Shown: piece after piece, positions 45,017 through 57,885 of the stretch | Position numbering within the stretch: position 1 is the stretch's first letter | Layout of the letters: the number at the start of each line of letters is the position of its first letter | Assembly (NCBI GenBank): GCA_014904845.1 | Contig: MU119344.1 | Location: 79,210-143,209 of the forward strand | Direction of reading: 5' to 3' | Source: Acephala macrosclerotiorum | Taxonomy: Eukaryota; Ascomycota; Leotiomycetes; Helotiales; Mollisiaceae | Length of the DNA: 64,000 nt | Position numbers and translations under genes: made by a program | The notes under the pieces: generated by a model | Database searches by the model: none | The model's input: the letters and a program-made list of their open reading frames with translations, nothing else | What the model was told of the DNA's origin: nothing

Positions 45017-46795
45017 CTAGACAAGCAACACCAGATCACCTTGGCCTCTGAAGCACGTAGCGAGGTCGCAGTTCGCAAAATCTCCTACGTCCCTGTTGCG
45101 CCATACATTCTCCATGATCTCAAGCGCCTTGCGGACCGTGCCGAAGACGCTTGGAGGTTGCAACGACTCCACCATTTCGCGCAGATGAGCTTCCTGAGCT
45201 GGCTCTGCGAGGCAACCTGCCACGCAAAACGGCCACACCATTGACCTCAGCAACGCCGGCGGTGATAATTGACGCGTGATCAGCTCCACGATTCGACCAA
45301 CATGATAACGCACGTCGATGCTAGCGGGCTGCCATCCGGACACAACGACTGATAGATAAACGAGCGCTGCATGTGCTTAGACACCGGTAACTAATGAGCT
45401 CTGGCTGGCGTTTGACTGCTGGCAGTAATCTGCTGTGAGGACATCCAGCAGGCTGTTCCCCTCTTTTGGAACAATTACTGGATTGGTTTCGAGCTGCGTG
45501 AGATGAGCTTCTAACGAGTCCTTGATGCTTTTGGCGCGGTGGACCAGCTCCATGACATCGAGATTTCCTGCTCTCTTGCATCGCTGTTTCCATGCGTCAA
45601 GCACCGCAATCTCGCCGATTTGTAGCAACACCCAATTCTGACATCCTATAACAGCCGCAAGATTGATAGGAGGGTCAGTACTATCGATACTATTGAGAAG
45701 ACTGTGGTGGTACCCGTAGAGTCTAGGTTGCTCCTGAAGCACCGTACTGGCAATAATGTCATCCAATATCAAAAGGGCGGATGAGAAGCGGAACGCGGCT
45801 TGTTCAGCACTTGGAACTCGGAGACACTGGGCAGGTAAAACCCATGACGGCGGTCCCAGGAGGTTCATGACAGAGTTGGAACTTGAACTGGGCCTCGCCG
45901 GTTCGACGGCGCCAGGGCTGTCGAGGAGCTGTTTAAATAGAGCCAGGGCGGCATTGAGGTGTGCTTGACAGTTGTTGAAGCTCAAAATCGCAATCTCGAA
46001 ACGCTGTACTTGCATGATGCTCGCCATAATTTGTACAGCGCCGTGCATATGTTCTGTGATGTCTGAGCCATCGATAACCTCCAGAGCCTGTCTCAGCATC
46101 TCAAAGGCATCCCTGGTCTGCGTGAGCACCTTTTCCCAAATTACATCGTGATTGGCCGTTCCCCGAGCGAGAGAAAAGAAATACGAGCTCTGACATATTA
46201 TGGCGTTTCGTACAACGGGGCTGCTTATCATCATTTCCAAGATCCACGATCTTCCGCCTTGAGAGAGAGCTGGGCGGTAGAATGGGAACAGGAAGGGAAA
46301 CAAGTGTTCAAGGTAAAACATAAGAAGCATAGTATCGGACCGTCCGAAGGCTATACTTTCGCGAGCGTCCTTGCTGAAAAGTGTGCAGTCAACCCCACGT
46401 TGGGGCGACGTAGTGGATGCCTTGGGGCACGGTTCCATCCCCTCATTGCGAATGTCTGGGGTTGCCTTGAGGAGGTCGAATATCTGACGGTCGAAGATCG
46501 AACGATCGCCAGAGATACGGACTGCACGATCCCCACGACGGCGATGTTCTTTGGCTTCGCGCTTGAGCCGCTCGGCCATCTCTTCCTGCCTCACGCCGCC
46601 ATCCATCCACTCCGGTTTGTTTTGCAGGTCGTAATGGCAGGTGACATGGAGTGCAGCGCAGGTGTCACACACGGGATGTCTTTCATCGCACTTCTTGCGC
46701 CGGAGTCGGCAAGTCCAACATCCATTGGAGGTCCTTGTTGTGCTGCTGGGACGAGGGCCGTGAGGCAGGCCCAAATCCATAATCTCTTGCGACAT
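45017..46795 (-). pseudogene. Zn2Cys6 transcription factor with one in-frame TAA
   Basis: The first 472 codons (45380-46795) encode an N-terminal zinc cluster (GCWTCRLRRKKCDERHPVC, then DTC and VTC, six Cys spaced as in Gal4-type proteins) and a fungal-specific TF domain (DTMLLMFYLEHLFPFLFPFY and ILEMMISSPVVRNAI are typical of the FTF2 type). The frame then meets TAA at 45377-45379. Beyond it the same frame stays open for another 120 codons with clear family sequence: AHAALVYLSVVVSGWQP, YHVGRIVELI, LLRSMVWPFCVAGC, FGTVRKALEIMENVW, ending at 45017. In related proteins a residue such as Tyr stands at the stop position. The DNA-binding part may therefore still be made as a truncated protein lacking about a fifth of the chain. 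Readthrough or an assembly error are alternatives. It neighbours the dehydrogenase and dioxygenase and could be their pathway regulator. Confidence 0.8.
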
Positions 46796-47692
46796 AGATT
46801 TCCTCTTTAGCTGAAGCGGCGTTCTAAAAAAGTTTCGACTCGACTATACAATCGGAAAAACAAACAAGGCAGAGTCTCCAGAGTTGCTAAAGGCATCTTG
46901 TCTCATCCCGTAATCTCTTCAGATATGTAAGATGAACGGACGTTGAGAGAACGCGAACGAGAGAAGTTGTATCTAATTGTCAGCCTCGCTTCGCGCCAAA
47001 GGTAGCTAGCCGGGTGTCGATATCACAATACTTTCACTAATGGTGCGGATATAGCCAGTTCTCGCACCCCATACTCAAATCTCAAGAAATAGCTTCCTAT
47101 GTTGATGGATGTGCTGCGAGCTACAATATTTTGCATTTTGCATGCAACTTTGATAACCTTGAGTGCTTGTGGAATAGAGAAATTATTCGTGTTGCTCTCT
47201 GCTATTTCGCACATGGTAGGTAACTTGTGGATTTCGTCTCGAGTGAGGAGCGGCACATTCTTCGGCTTTCAAGTCGTCGCCGAACCGCTAGTGCAGACCG
47301 AGTCACGTGAAAGCACGCTCTGGACATCCCACACCCCACCTCTCCTGCCGTGAAGAACCCGAACGCCTTAACCCCGGCCACACCGTGTGCTTGATTGGTT
47401 CTGCCTGGGAACAGTGTGCCTTGTGCAGCAGCCACGCCGCCGTATCTGGCATTGCTCGCCGGAATACACTACGCTGATTGGTGAAAGTCTACGAAGTACC
47501 GAGCACTGCCCACCTCGGTCTCCTACCTGGTCGGCGGGTGGATCAAAATACATCACATCACAGCCTGACCGATCGTCTCCCGACCCCCTTTGTTCTCCTC
47601 CTGTCCTCATCTTCTTGATGCTTCCATTCTCATTTTCTTCAGCAATATCTCGGTCAATGTTCAATGTGTTTCGGTCTTGATGCTGGCATTGA
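46796..47692. promoter_or_regulatory. Divergent intergenic region
   Basis: 897 bp lie between the outward-facing Zn2Cys6 regulator and the caspase-like gene. The frames 47023-47256 minus and 47387-47680 plus have no motif. Promoter function is inferred from gene orientation only. Confidence 0.45.
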
Positions 47693-49609
47693 ATGAGCAT
47701 ATGGTCTGACTTCCGCACCGACCGACATCTCGTGACGCTTATGCCTGTGATTCCGGGTACCCGGCTTCGGCCCGAAGACCTGGATGATTCAATTGTTGTC
47801 CTTCAAGACGATAGCAACGATAGTCCGCCAAGCGCACGCCCCCCTCGGTCGACCCGTATGGACATGGATGCAGCCTCGACTTCGGAGGTCGCGGACGATC
47901 GGGATGATCACAACTTCGAAATTCAAATTGAATCAGGAGCGAAAAGGCAATTGTCCCTTCCCACGTCAGGGGTTGCAGGTAGAGACCCGAATGCTCCTCT
48001 TGCCTTAGGCGCCGACGCTGCAAAGTCTAGGAAGTCAGTGCAAACCGAGGGTGGGATCTCTGCGGGGGCTCCTCCCCAACCACGTGGACGCAAACGAAAA
48101 GCTTTAACAGAGGAAGAGCGTCAGAGATCGAATCTGATGCGAAGACTTGGAGCTTGTGATAGCTGCCGGAAGCGAAAGCTAGCGGTGAGATGCTCAAAGA
48201 TAATCCATCCTCCCTTTGAAAAATTTACTGACAGGTCGTAGTGTTCTCCGAGTCATGATCGTGGAGACGGTGGTCACACTTTGCGCCTTGCTCTTGCAAC
48301 ATACCAGAAGACAGGGAAGGCCGTTGATGTTGCACCAAAGCCTGTCCGTCGATCCGGGAGCGCCGAACCAGAGGTCATCTCAGATTCGACAGCTACTTCG
48401 GTGCATGACGAGCCACTTGGTATCAGACCTATCGACAGGTCTCGTCTTTCGTCCAGTAGAGTTGAGAGACCTCCGTTGCGGGAGAATGCCGAACGCATTG
48501 TAGCACAAGGGATCACATTTTCGACATACCCTTCTTCAATCACCAACCCTGATATCCGGACTCGCCATGCAGACCTTCAAAGGTTTGGACAAGCGCTGAA
48601 TAAAGCCACAGTGTCTGTCTTCCCAACCACTTCTCACTCAAAGTACTCTTCTGCACATGTGTTGTTGTTGCGGTGGCAGGACGATGACCTGGGCGTCTCA
48701 GATGAATCCGAAGCGTTAGCCGAGGTATTTGCAGAGCAGTATCACTTCGAGGTATCCGTTGGCTTGATACCAAGCGACTCTCCATCGAGGTGGCTTAGTC
48801 GAAAGATATTGAACTTCATCGAGGTCGACGAAGACAGCCGTCAAACTTTGAAGATTGTCTGGTATGGAGGTCACAGCTTCATCTCGGAGTCTAAGCAGTG
48901 CATGTGGGCGAAGTAAGTATTGCTCCTCGGACTCGGACCTCAAGGATGTTGACGTGCTGACATTACCAACAGTGATTGCAATTACACCAGTACAGTATCG
49001 TGGCAAGGCTGCCAGTCTCTCCTAGAAGAAGCTCAATCAGATGTCCTCATCTTTCTTGACACTTGCGGCTCTGGTAGTAGTAGTACGTCTGCGGGAGATG
49101 GAGTCACAGAGGTCATCACAGCAGGTGGTTGGTACGGGGGAGCACTTCCCGAAGTAGGCCCTTTCAGCTTCACAGCAACGCTGGCCGCCGAACTCCGATT
49201 GTTGTCTACCCGGACATCTTTCACGATTGATCAGCTGTATCAACATATGCTTGCACGAATACAGAGTCAACTTTCATCGGATAACGAGAAGCAACGACAT
49301 CCGACTCCGTACCACACTATATCGAGAAAGGATACTTCGTTCATGCAGAGTATAACATTGTGCCCTCTCCAAGATCCACAGACAAGAAGGGGACGTGAGA
49401 ATTCTCGACCTACCGGTCGAGGGTCTAGGGCGACCTCCGACGGCTTCACATCTTCTGATGCTTTGAATCCTGGCATGGCTCTTTTGATCAAGCTGAAAGA
49501 CTCATACAATGCCTCCGAGATCTCTGCGGACAACTTTTTGGAATGGCTTCGTGCGATTCCAGTCTCAACGGAGCAGATCCAAGTAGAGGCTGGCTATGCC
49601 CACTTTTGA
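47693..49609 (+). CDS. Caspase-like (C14-type) protein with N-terminal Cys/His motif
   Basis: This is a 599-residue protein in three exons (47693-48184, 48242-48912, 48973-49609; introns of 57 and 60 bp). Residues 1 to about 145 are low-complexity. A basic motif GACDSCRKRKLACSPSHD at about 153-170 (the third Cys is supplied by exon 2) resembles a half zinc cluster or CCH motif preceded by an arginine-rich stretch, suggesting nucleic-acid or zinc binding. The C-terminal half has a caspase-haemoglobinase layout: HVLLLRWQDDD (strand), then KIVWYGGHSF with candidate catalytic His375, then VLIFLDTCGSG with candidate Cys419. These match the usual GH and D-x-C elements of metacaspase-like folds. A later ITLCPL strand and ELRLLSTRTSFTIDQLY fit fungal members. 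The protease activity and target are unknown. In fungi such domains occur in cell-death and incompatibility proteins. Start: first ATG with an upstream T/C-rich leader. Confidence 0.75.
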
Positions 49610-49965
49610 TCTCGATCTACGAGCAAACAAGCTGGATTAGATGTAGGTGGAAGTTAGCGTTGTTTCTGAAAGGACTGCTAAGGCCTTGTAAGTTGTGATA
49701 TTTAGCCTAGCTTTGGACTTAACTACCCACAATTCGGAAGTTGAGTCGGAGTCGTTCTATAAACGGGACGGGGAGAGGGGAGTAACAATTGGTATTGACA
49801 TTTATAATCGCCGTGTTTGTGAATCCTTCTAATGTTCTACTTAAAGCCGCAATAGGCGTCCAAATTTAAAGTATGAAACTCGAAATAGCACACAAAAAAG
49901 AGGCTGCATCACTTCACACTTCAATCTCAACATCTGTCCAAAGGTCCATCCAATCTTGAGATATC
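49610..49965. other. Intergenic region
   Basis: It holds the 3' UTR of the caspase-like gene and the leader of the small decayed secreted-protein locus. Nothing else was noticed. Confidence 0.45.
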
Positions 49966-50292
49966 ATGAGACTCCACAACACCTTTATCATTAGTCTCGT
50001 CACCACTGTCTTCGCAGAACTCTCAACTATCACCCAATCACCCCCATCCACGCCATCAGTGCGGTCATTACACGAAGCAGAGCATCTCACGACAGTTCCA
50101 ACTGCGAAATGACCAAGATACACGATGCCGGCCAGAAGATTCAAGGCTCCCTGCGCTTATGGACAATGTGTTCACAAATTAGGGAAGAGAGCGGCTACTT
50201 AACCCTTCTGGTTGCTCATAGGCTTTGTGATATTCTTCGTTTCGTTGATAATAATCCTGATCCTTATAAAGACTGGCCGCGGGTGTGGTTAG
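49966..50292 (+). pseudogene. Decayed small secreted/membrane protein
   Basis: A frame of 48 codons begins MRLHNTFIISLVTTVFAELS, a good signal peptide, then a Ser/Thr/Pro segment, and ends at TGA 50110-50112. In the same frame the DNA continues with KAPCAYGQCVHKLGKRAAT, a TAA at 50200-50202, and then a strongly hydrophobic stretch (PFWLLIGFVIFFVSLIIIL) ending ILIKTGRGCG at TAG 50290-50292. This layout of signal peptide, Ser/Thr/Pro region, Cys pair and C-terminal membrane segment mirrors the intact gene 190 bp downstream. I infer a tandem relative broken by two stops, or else a truncated 48-residue secreted peptide. Confidence 0.45.
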
Positions 50293-50481
50293 TCTCGAGA
50301 AATGTATAGGCCGAGGTAAGTTCAGCTCATTCATACCCACTATGAATCTAAATACCATTCAGCTGATGACAAATAGGCACAGCCGCATTCTTGTTTTTAA
50401 ATGTATCAGTCATGCGTTCTTCACAAAGTATATGTACCACCGTCGCAATTTTCATCAAGTATAACACCTCCCGATGCCAAT

Positions 50482-50799
50482 ATGAAGCTCATTCTGACCT
50501 TCTCCCTCCTTGCATTTGCCTCTCTCAGTTTGGCACAGATCTCGAACACTACCTCCTTGCCCTCCTCACCCTCGTCCCTGTACCCACCCTCAACTACCAC
50601 ATCACCATCCGTCGCCGATGTCCCAATCACGGACTCGACAGTACATATACCAAATTACATGAAATTGGCAGAATGGTTTGCCATTACTTGTATATCCCCT
50701 GGCAGGTGTGCTCCCTGTCTCGCTGTTGGAGCTATCATCAGTCCTGCGGTTGGACTCGGTTTCGGGATACCTGCCTTAATCTTCATCTTGATTCGGTAA
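50482..50799 (+). CDS. Small secreted or membrane-anchored protein (effector-like)
   Basis: This is an intact frame of 105 residues. MKLILTFSLLAFASLSLAQ is a clear signal peptide with a plausible cleavage after SLAQ or SLA. A Ser/Thr/Pro-rich segment follows that could be O-glycosylated. Then comes a short region with three Cys (AITCISPGRCAPCLAVG) and a hydrophobic C-terminus (FGIPALIFILIR) that may anchor it. An in-frame upstream Met at 50401 would bury the signal peptide, so I use the inner start. No family is recognised. Small Cys-containing secreted proteins beside AT-rich repeat blocks are frequent among fungal effectors (described in Leptosphaeria maculans); that role is inference here. 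Confidence 0.6.
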   Translation: MKLILTFSLLAFASLSLAQISNTTSLPSSPSSLYPPSTTTSPSVADVPITDSTVHIPNYMKLAEWFAITCISPGRCAPCLAVGAIISPAVGLGFGIPALIFILIR

Positions 50800-51440
50800 A
50801 CAGTGCTAAGGTACGGTGGTGTGGCTTACGACGAGGTGGGAACATGGGAAGCGTATCGTATCCGCGTTGGTCTTACTGAGGGAAGGTGCGGGGTGGGCTA
50901 GGTGCTTTCGTGCGAGGGTCGAGGAATAAGGGGTAAGGAGTTGAGTAAAAAGTAAGCATAAGCATAGAATTAGCATTAGAACAATTTCCATGTCTCATAA
51001 ACAGGTCCTTCTTTCGCAGTCCTGACTTAAGAGATCCGAGAAGCTTTTGGACATTATGTTCCATTCAAGTCATGGCTAACCTAACACTTAACGCTACCGC
51101 GCAGAAGCTATATTCTCATTCCCGCCCGTGTACTCTGATCATGACTAGCCCTGTGGTTCCTGATCTGCAAGAGCAAGCTTTACAAAAATGATCTCTGGAA
51201 TGCTGAAGCCCGGATTTACTTCCCCCTTGTGCCTCATGAATGTCTGCAAAGAGGTTTTGCATTTTTCCTGCTTAGCTTTTCCACACTCCATCTCGGACAG
51301 CAAGGCCATCTCAGATCCATCGTTCCTGGCAGGAACAAGATAAAGGTTCTTGAGACCCTGGAAATAACCACCAACGAAGGAGGCTTATCCCTTAGAATTA
51401 GAATTTCTGAATATGCGGTTCGATTATACCAATCCCATTC
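50800..51440. other. Gene-poor border of the AT-rich block
   Basis: The composition is still ordinary. The open frames 51229-51450 plus and 51234-51443 minus overlap on opposite strands and have no motif. The change to extreme AT is sharp, at about 51,440-51,480. Confidence 0.5.
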
Positions 51441-51657
51441 CATATCGTAAAACTCTAAGTTTTTAACGTTATTAAAGTATTCGAAGAATCGAGCGCTTAT
51501 TTTATTTCAACGTAATAAAAAATTTAATTTAAAATTTATAAAAAAATTAAAAATTAAATATATAAATTTATTTATTATAATAAAATTTATAATTATTTAT
51601 AAAATAATAATATAAATATATAAATATTAAAAATTGAAAATTTATATAAATTTTTTT

Positions 51658-51850
51658 ATTAATAATATTAAAATACTCGAGTATATTAATATTTTACGTT
51701 TAATAATCGTAGTTTTTACGTATTAAATATTAAAATTATTAATTATTTAAAAAATTAAAATTAAAATTAATAATATTAATATATTTTCGATTTTTATATT
51801 AGTTTTTTTTTAATTAAAGTACGTAATAAACATGTATATATATTTCGATA
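51658..51850. repeat. Left terminal repeat of element 1
   Basis: It begins ATTAATAATATTAAAATACT and ends near CATGTATATATATTTCGATA. It aligns along its whole length with 57886-58066. Differences are mostly G/A and C/T, with small indels. Confidence 0.7.
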
Positions 51851-54800
51851 CTAGTAATTTTTATTTTTTTAATAGAAATTTAATTTATTTAATTATAAAC
51901 TTAATAAATAATTTTATAATTTATAAATTTAATATTTATAAAACGATTATAAAAAATCGCTCGTTCAAAAAAAACAAATAAAAAAATCTTATAATTATAT
52001 TAATTATATTATAAATTTCTCGTAACATTATAATAATTTTATATAATATTAATTAAATAATCGTTTTTGAAATAAAAAATATTTTTTAATTTTAATATTT
52101 CGTATTAAATTTTTTTTTTTATATATATATATTTTAATTTTTATTTTAATTAATTTTTTTTCTCGTAAAATTAATATAAAATTTAATTTAATAATATTTT
52201 AATTTTTAATTATTTATATATTCGTAAAAAAATTAATATATAAATTAATAATCGAAATTAAAAAAATAATTAAATTAATAATTTAATTATTTTAAATATA
52301 AATTATAAAATTTTATTTATTTATATTATATTTTATATAATTAATAAATTTTTATTCGTAATATTAATTACGTCGTATAATTATTAAAAATATTAATAAT
52401 TCGACGCGTTTTAAACGTAATTAAATTTTTATAATACGATATTTTAATCGATTTAAAAATTAATTAATAAAATCGAAATTTATTAAAACGTAAAAAAGTT
52501 TTAAAATTAATTTATTATAATAAAATCGAAAAATCGATAATAAAATAAATAAAACAAATTATAAAATTAATAATCGAATATTTTAAATTATAATTTACGT
52601 AATTAATTAATTATAATTAATTATATTTTTATATTTTTAAAAATTTAATTTAAAATAAATTAATTTATTCGATTTAAAAAAATAAAATTTTTATTTTATT
52701 TTAAATTTTAATCGTAAAATTATTCGTATTAATAAAAGTTTATAAAATTTTATTTAAAATAAATTTTATTATAATATTTATCGAATTGTTATTTTTATAT
52801 ATTTATTATATTTTTTATAATTTTTTACGTTTATACGATTATTTTAAAATTATAATATCGATTATAAAAAGTTTTTTATTTATTATTTTTAATTTTATTA
52901 AATAATCGTATAAAAATACGAATTCGTATAAATAATAATAAAAATATTAAATAAATCGAATTATTTTACAATTATATTAATAATAAAAATTATTATAATT
53001 ATTTTATTTATTTTATTAATTATTTTATAAATTTTAAATATTAAAACGATTTTAATATATTAAATTATTTTTTATTTTAAAATCGATTTTTGTTTGAATT
53101 TTATTAATTAATATAATTATATATTCAATTTATTAATTTAAATTAATATTATTACTATACGAATTATTTATAAATACGAATATTTTAATTATTTTTAAAT
53201 CGATCGAAATATAATAAATTATTTTATTATTATTTTAATTTTTTATTTAAAATTATTACGTTTCTTTCGATTGAAATTTAATATTATATAATAATTAATA
53301 AATTAAAAATAATTTTTAATTAATAAATAAATATAATATAAATTTCGTAAACTCGTTATTTTTAATATTAATTAAAATAATTTATAATTTTTAAATCGAT
53401 AAATTTAAATTATATATATATATATATTTTAATAATTATATAATTCTCTCGTTAAATATTAATTAATTTATAAATTTTTTTTATTTTTTATTTTTTATTT
53501 ATAATTTAAAATTTTCAATTTTTTTTTAAGTTTATAAATTACGATATTAATAATTTTAATATATTATTTATTTATATATTAATAATTTCGAAATTTTTTT
53601 TAATTTTTTTAATTAAAAAATAAAAATTATATATCGAAAATTTTATTTTTAATTCGAAAATATAATATTTATAATATATAATAAATTAATAAATATTTAT
53701 TTTTATAAATTTATATAATAATTTTTTTATAATTATAATTATTTTATTAAAATAAAAATTATTTATTAAATTGAAATTTACGATTATATATATATTTGTA
53801 TAACGTTTTATAATTATATTATAAAATTATAATTTTAAATTAAAATTAAAATTATTTTTTAATTTATTTATTAAATAATAAAATTTTTTATAAAAATAAA
53901 AACTTTTAATTCGTTATTAAAAATTTGAATTATAATTTTCGTTTTTTTATATAATTTATTCGTTATTTTATTTTTAATTTCGTATATTAATTTAAATTTA
54001 AAAATTAAAATATTTTTATATATTATTAAATCGTATTATATAAATTTAAAAACGTTTTTAATAAATAATTTATTTTATTTTTATTATTATAAAATTTTCA
54101 AAAAATTTTTAAATATAATAATATTTATTTTTTTTTCGTAATTTAATTACGAGTTTTATATTCGTTTTTTTTTATTCGTTATATAATATTAATTGAAATT
54201 TTAATTATTCGTAAAATCGTTATTATTATTATTAATATTCGTAAAATTAAAATATTTTTATTTAAAATAAATTGTAAATTTAAATTTATTTTTTGTATTT
54301 TTCGATTATTTATAATATTTAAATTAAATAATTATTATCGTCGTTTTTTAATTTTTAATTTTTTATATTATTTTTATTATTTTCAATTTTTTGTTTTTTT
54401 ATATAATTTTTATAAATTGTTTTTTTATTAATTTTTTAATTTACGATTTTTAAAAGAATAATTTAATTATAATTAATTTAAAATTTATTAATCAATAAAA
54501 TAATTATATTATATATTTTTTATTTATAATTATTAATAATTTATATATATATTTTTATTTTTTATATTTTTTAAAAATTCGAATATTAAAATTAATAAAT
54601 AAATTTAAAATTATTAAAATATTATAATTGTTTTTTATTATTAAAATATCGTTAATTTATTATTTAATTTATATATAATAAAATTCGTTTATTATTTCAC
54701 GAATAATTTTTTTTTATTATTATTAATATAAAAATATTCGTATTAAAAATTTTAAAATATACTTTAAATACTAATAAAATTAATACGAATTTATTTAATT

Positions 54801-57800
54801 TTATTAAATTATTATAAATTTTTATTATTATTTATATTATTTATTTTTTTATAATATATTTTATTATTTTTTTCAATATAATCGTATAAATTTATTATAA
54901 TAAAATATAATATTTTTTGATTTTTATTATAACGATTTTTATTTATTATTTGAATTTTATAAACGCGAAATTTTTTTAAACGTTATAAATTAAAATTTTT
55001 AACGATTTTAAATACGTATTAATTTAATATTTTTTAATTACGTTTTATATTATTTACGTAAATATTTTCGTAATAAATCGTACGTTTTAAAATTTTATAA
55101 TACAATTTACAAATTTACAAATTGTATTATTATTTAATTATATAATATTAATAATTATTAAATAATTAAATTTATAATTATTTATTAAAAAAAATTTAAA
55201 TCGTTTTAACGATTTCACGTTTATTTAATAATAATTATAAAATGTATTAATTTATTTTAATTATTAAAACGTAAAATTTTTATATTTAATTTTATTAAAA
55301 AATTTTATAAATCGTCGTATTAATAAATATTTAAATTTTTTATATACGCGTTATAAATTTATATTTATTAAATAATATTAAATAAAAAAATTTATAAATA
55401 TTTTTATTTATATACGATTAATATAATTATATTATTATCGCGTTTTTTTATACGATTTTTTACGTTATCAAATTAAATTTTAAATTTATTTATATTTTTT
55501 AAAAATAATAAAAATATAAATTTTAATCGTATTTTTAATTTTTATATTATTTATTTTGAATTAAATTTTTTTTTTATAATTCGAAATATTAAATTTTATT
55601 CGTAAATTGATTTTTTATAAAATTATAAATTAATTGTATTTTATTATTAATATAACGATTATATTTATATTTAATAATATATTTTAAAAAATTTTTATAA
55701 ACTTTTAATTATTTTTTTTTATTTTTCAAAATTAAATTTTTTTATATTTAAAATAAATTTCGTTTTTAAATTTTATATATATATATTTTTTTTTTTAAAA
55801 AAAAAAGAATTTTATTAATTAATATTTTATTTTTTTATAAATATAATAATTTTTTTTTTCGAATAATTATTTTAATTATATTTATTATATTTTTAATTTT
55901 TATAATTATAATTATATTTATTTTAATCGCGTTTATTATTACGATTTTTATATATTTCGTATTTATTATATTTATAATTAATAAAATAAATACTAAAATT
56001 TAATTATTTTATATATTGTTTTTTTAATTAATTAAATAATATATTATAATTAATATTAAACGTTTTTTAATATAATTTTAAAATTTATAAAATATATATA
56101 ATATTTTTTAATAATATTATATAAAATTATTTTTTTTTAATATATTATTAAAATATATAATATTTCGAATTTAATTTTTATATATTTAATAATTTTTTTA
56201 ATATAATTAAAAACGTTTTTTTGTATAAATTTAATATAATATTTATATTATTGTAATAAACTTAAAATAATTTTTTTATATTTATTATTATTATTAAAAT
56301 AAATTTTTTTTAAATTATTAAATTTTTAATATTTATTTTTTTTATTTTTATTCGAATTTTTAAATCTTTTTTTTTTATATTATACAATTAATATTTATTA
56401 TAAATTTTTTAAAATTTATAATCGTTTTATCGTATATTAAAAAATTAAAAAATTTATTATTATAATTAATTTAATTTTAATAAATTTTTTTATTTATATT
56501 ATAAATAATATTAATTTTTTATTATTTTTAATCGAATAAATTTCTTTTTTAAAATATTATTATTTTAAATCGATTAAACGTTATCGTTTTAAATTAATTT
56601 ATTTTATAATAAATTATTATTTTACGTTTATTTTTTATTTTATTAAATCTTTTAATAATTTTTTTACATTTTTAAAATAATTTTTTTAAAATACGTATAT
56701 TTTATTTTTATTTTAAAAATTATTTTCTCGTTTTTTTAAATTAATATTTATTATATTTTTTATAAATTTAATTATTAAATAATAAATATTTTTTATTTAA
56801 ATTTTTATTATAAATTTATTTCAAATTTTATTTTATGAAATTTATTTAAAATAATTAAATTTAATTAAAATTAATTTTTCAAATTAAATTAAAAATTAAA
56901 AAAATAATTTTTATTTATTTATTATTAAATTTTCTCGTTTAAATAATTTATATATTCGTATTTTTTTTATATAAAAATTTTTATTTATTAATTTGTTTTT
57001 TACGCGAAATATAAACGTTATTTTTTTTAAATAATTTTTTAATTAATTAATTAAAAAAATATTTATTATTTTAAAATATATTATTTAGTAATTTTTAATA
57101 TTTTTATTATAAAAATTTTATAAAATACTATTTTTATATTTAAAATTTTTAAACGTATTAAATATATTTAAAATCGATTTATTTTTCGTATTTATTATTA
57201 TTATAATAAAATAATTTTTTTTTTTTATATATTTATTTAAATTAGTTTTATTTAATAATAAATTTTTTTCGTAATAATTTGTATTTTATCGTTTTTAATA
57301 TTAAATAATAAAAATATATTCGAAAAAAATAAAATATTTTTTTAAAAGTTTTTATTTTAATTTTAAATATTAATTTTTATTATTTTAAAATATTAATTTA
57401 TATTTGAAAAATTTATTTATTTATATATAAAATATAAATACAAATTCAAATTAATCGTAATTTAAATACGTTTTAAATAATGTAAATATTTATTATTTTT
57501 AAAAAAAAACGTAATATATAATATTTTTTATCGTTTTAATTATTAATTTAAAAAAAAAAAAAATTTTATAATCGATTCTTTTTATCGTACGTAATAAACG
57601 CAAATTAAAAAAATATAATTAAAATTTTAATAATTGTTTTTTTAAACTTTTAATATTATACGTAAAAATTTTTAAATATCGAGAAAAATATAAAATATAA
57701 AACTTTTAAATATCGAAAAAATTTATATTTTTTTATATAAATTTTTTTTAATATTTTTCTATTAAATATTTTAAATATCGAAAAAAAATTAAACGTATAT

Positions 57801-57885
57801 TTTTAAATTTTAAAAAAATGTATATTTTTTTATATAAAAACTTTTTTTAATTTAAATTTTATTATTTTATATTTAATTAATTAAT

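Noticed and set aside
48185..48241. Separate short gene ending at 48241 and a second gene starting at 48281
   Set aside because: A 57-bp GT..AG intron joins the two frames and supplies the third Cys of the CxxC-x6-C motif, so they are one gene.
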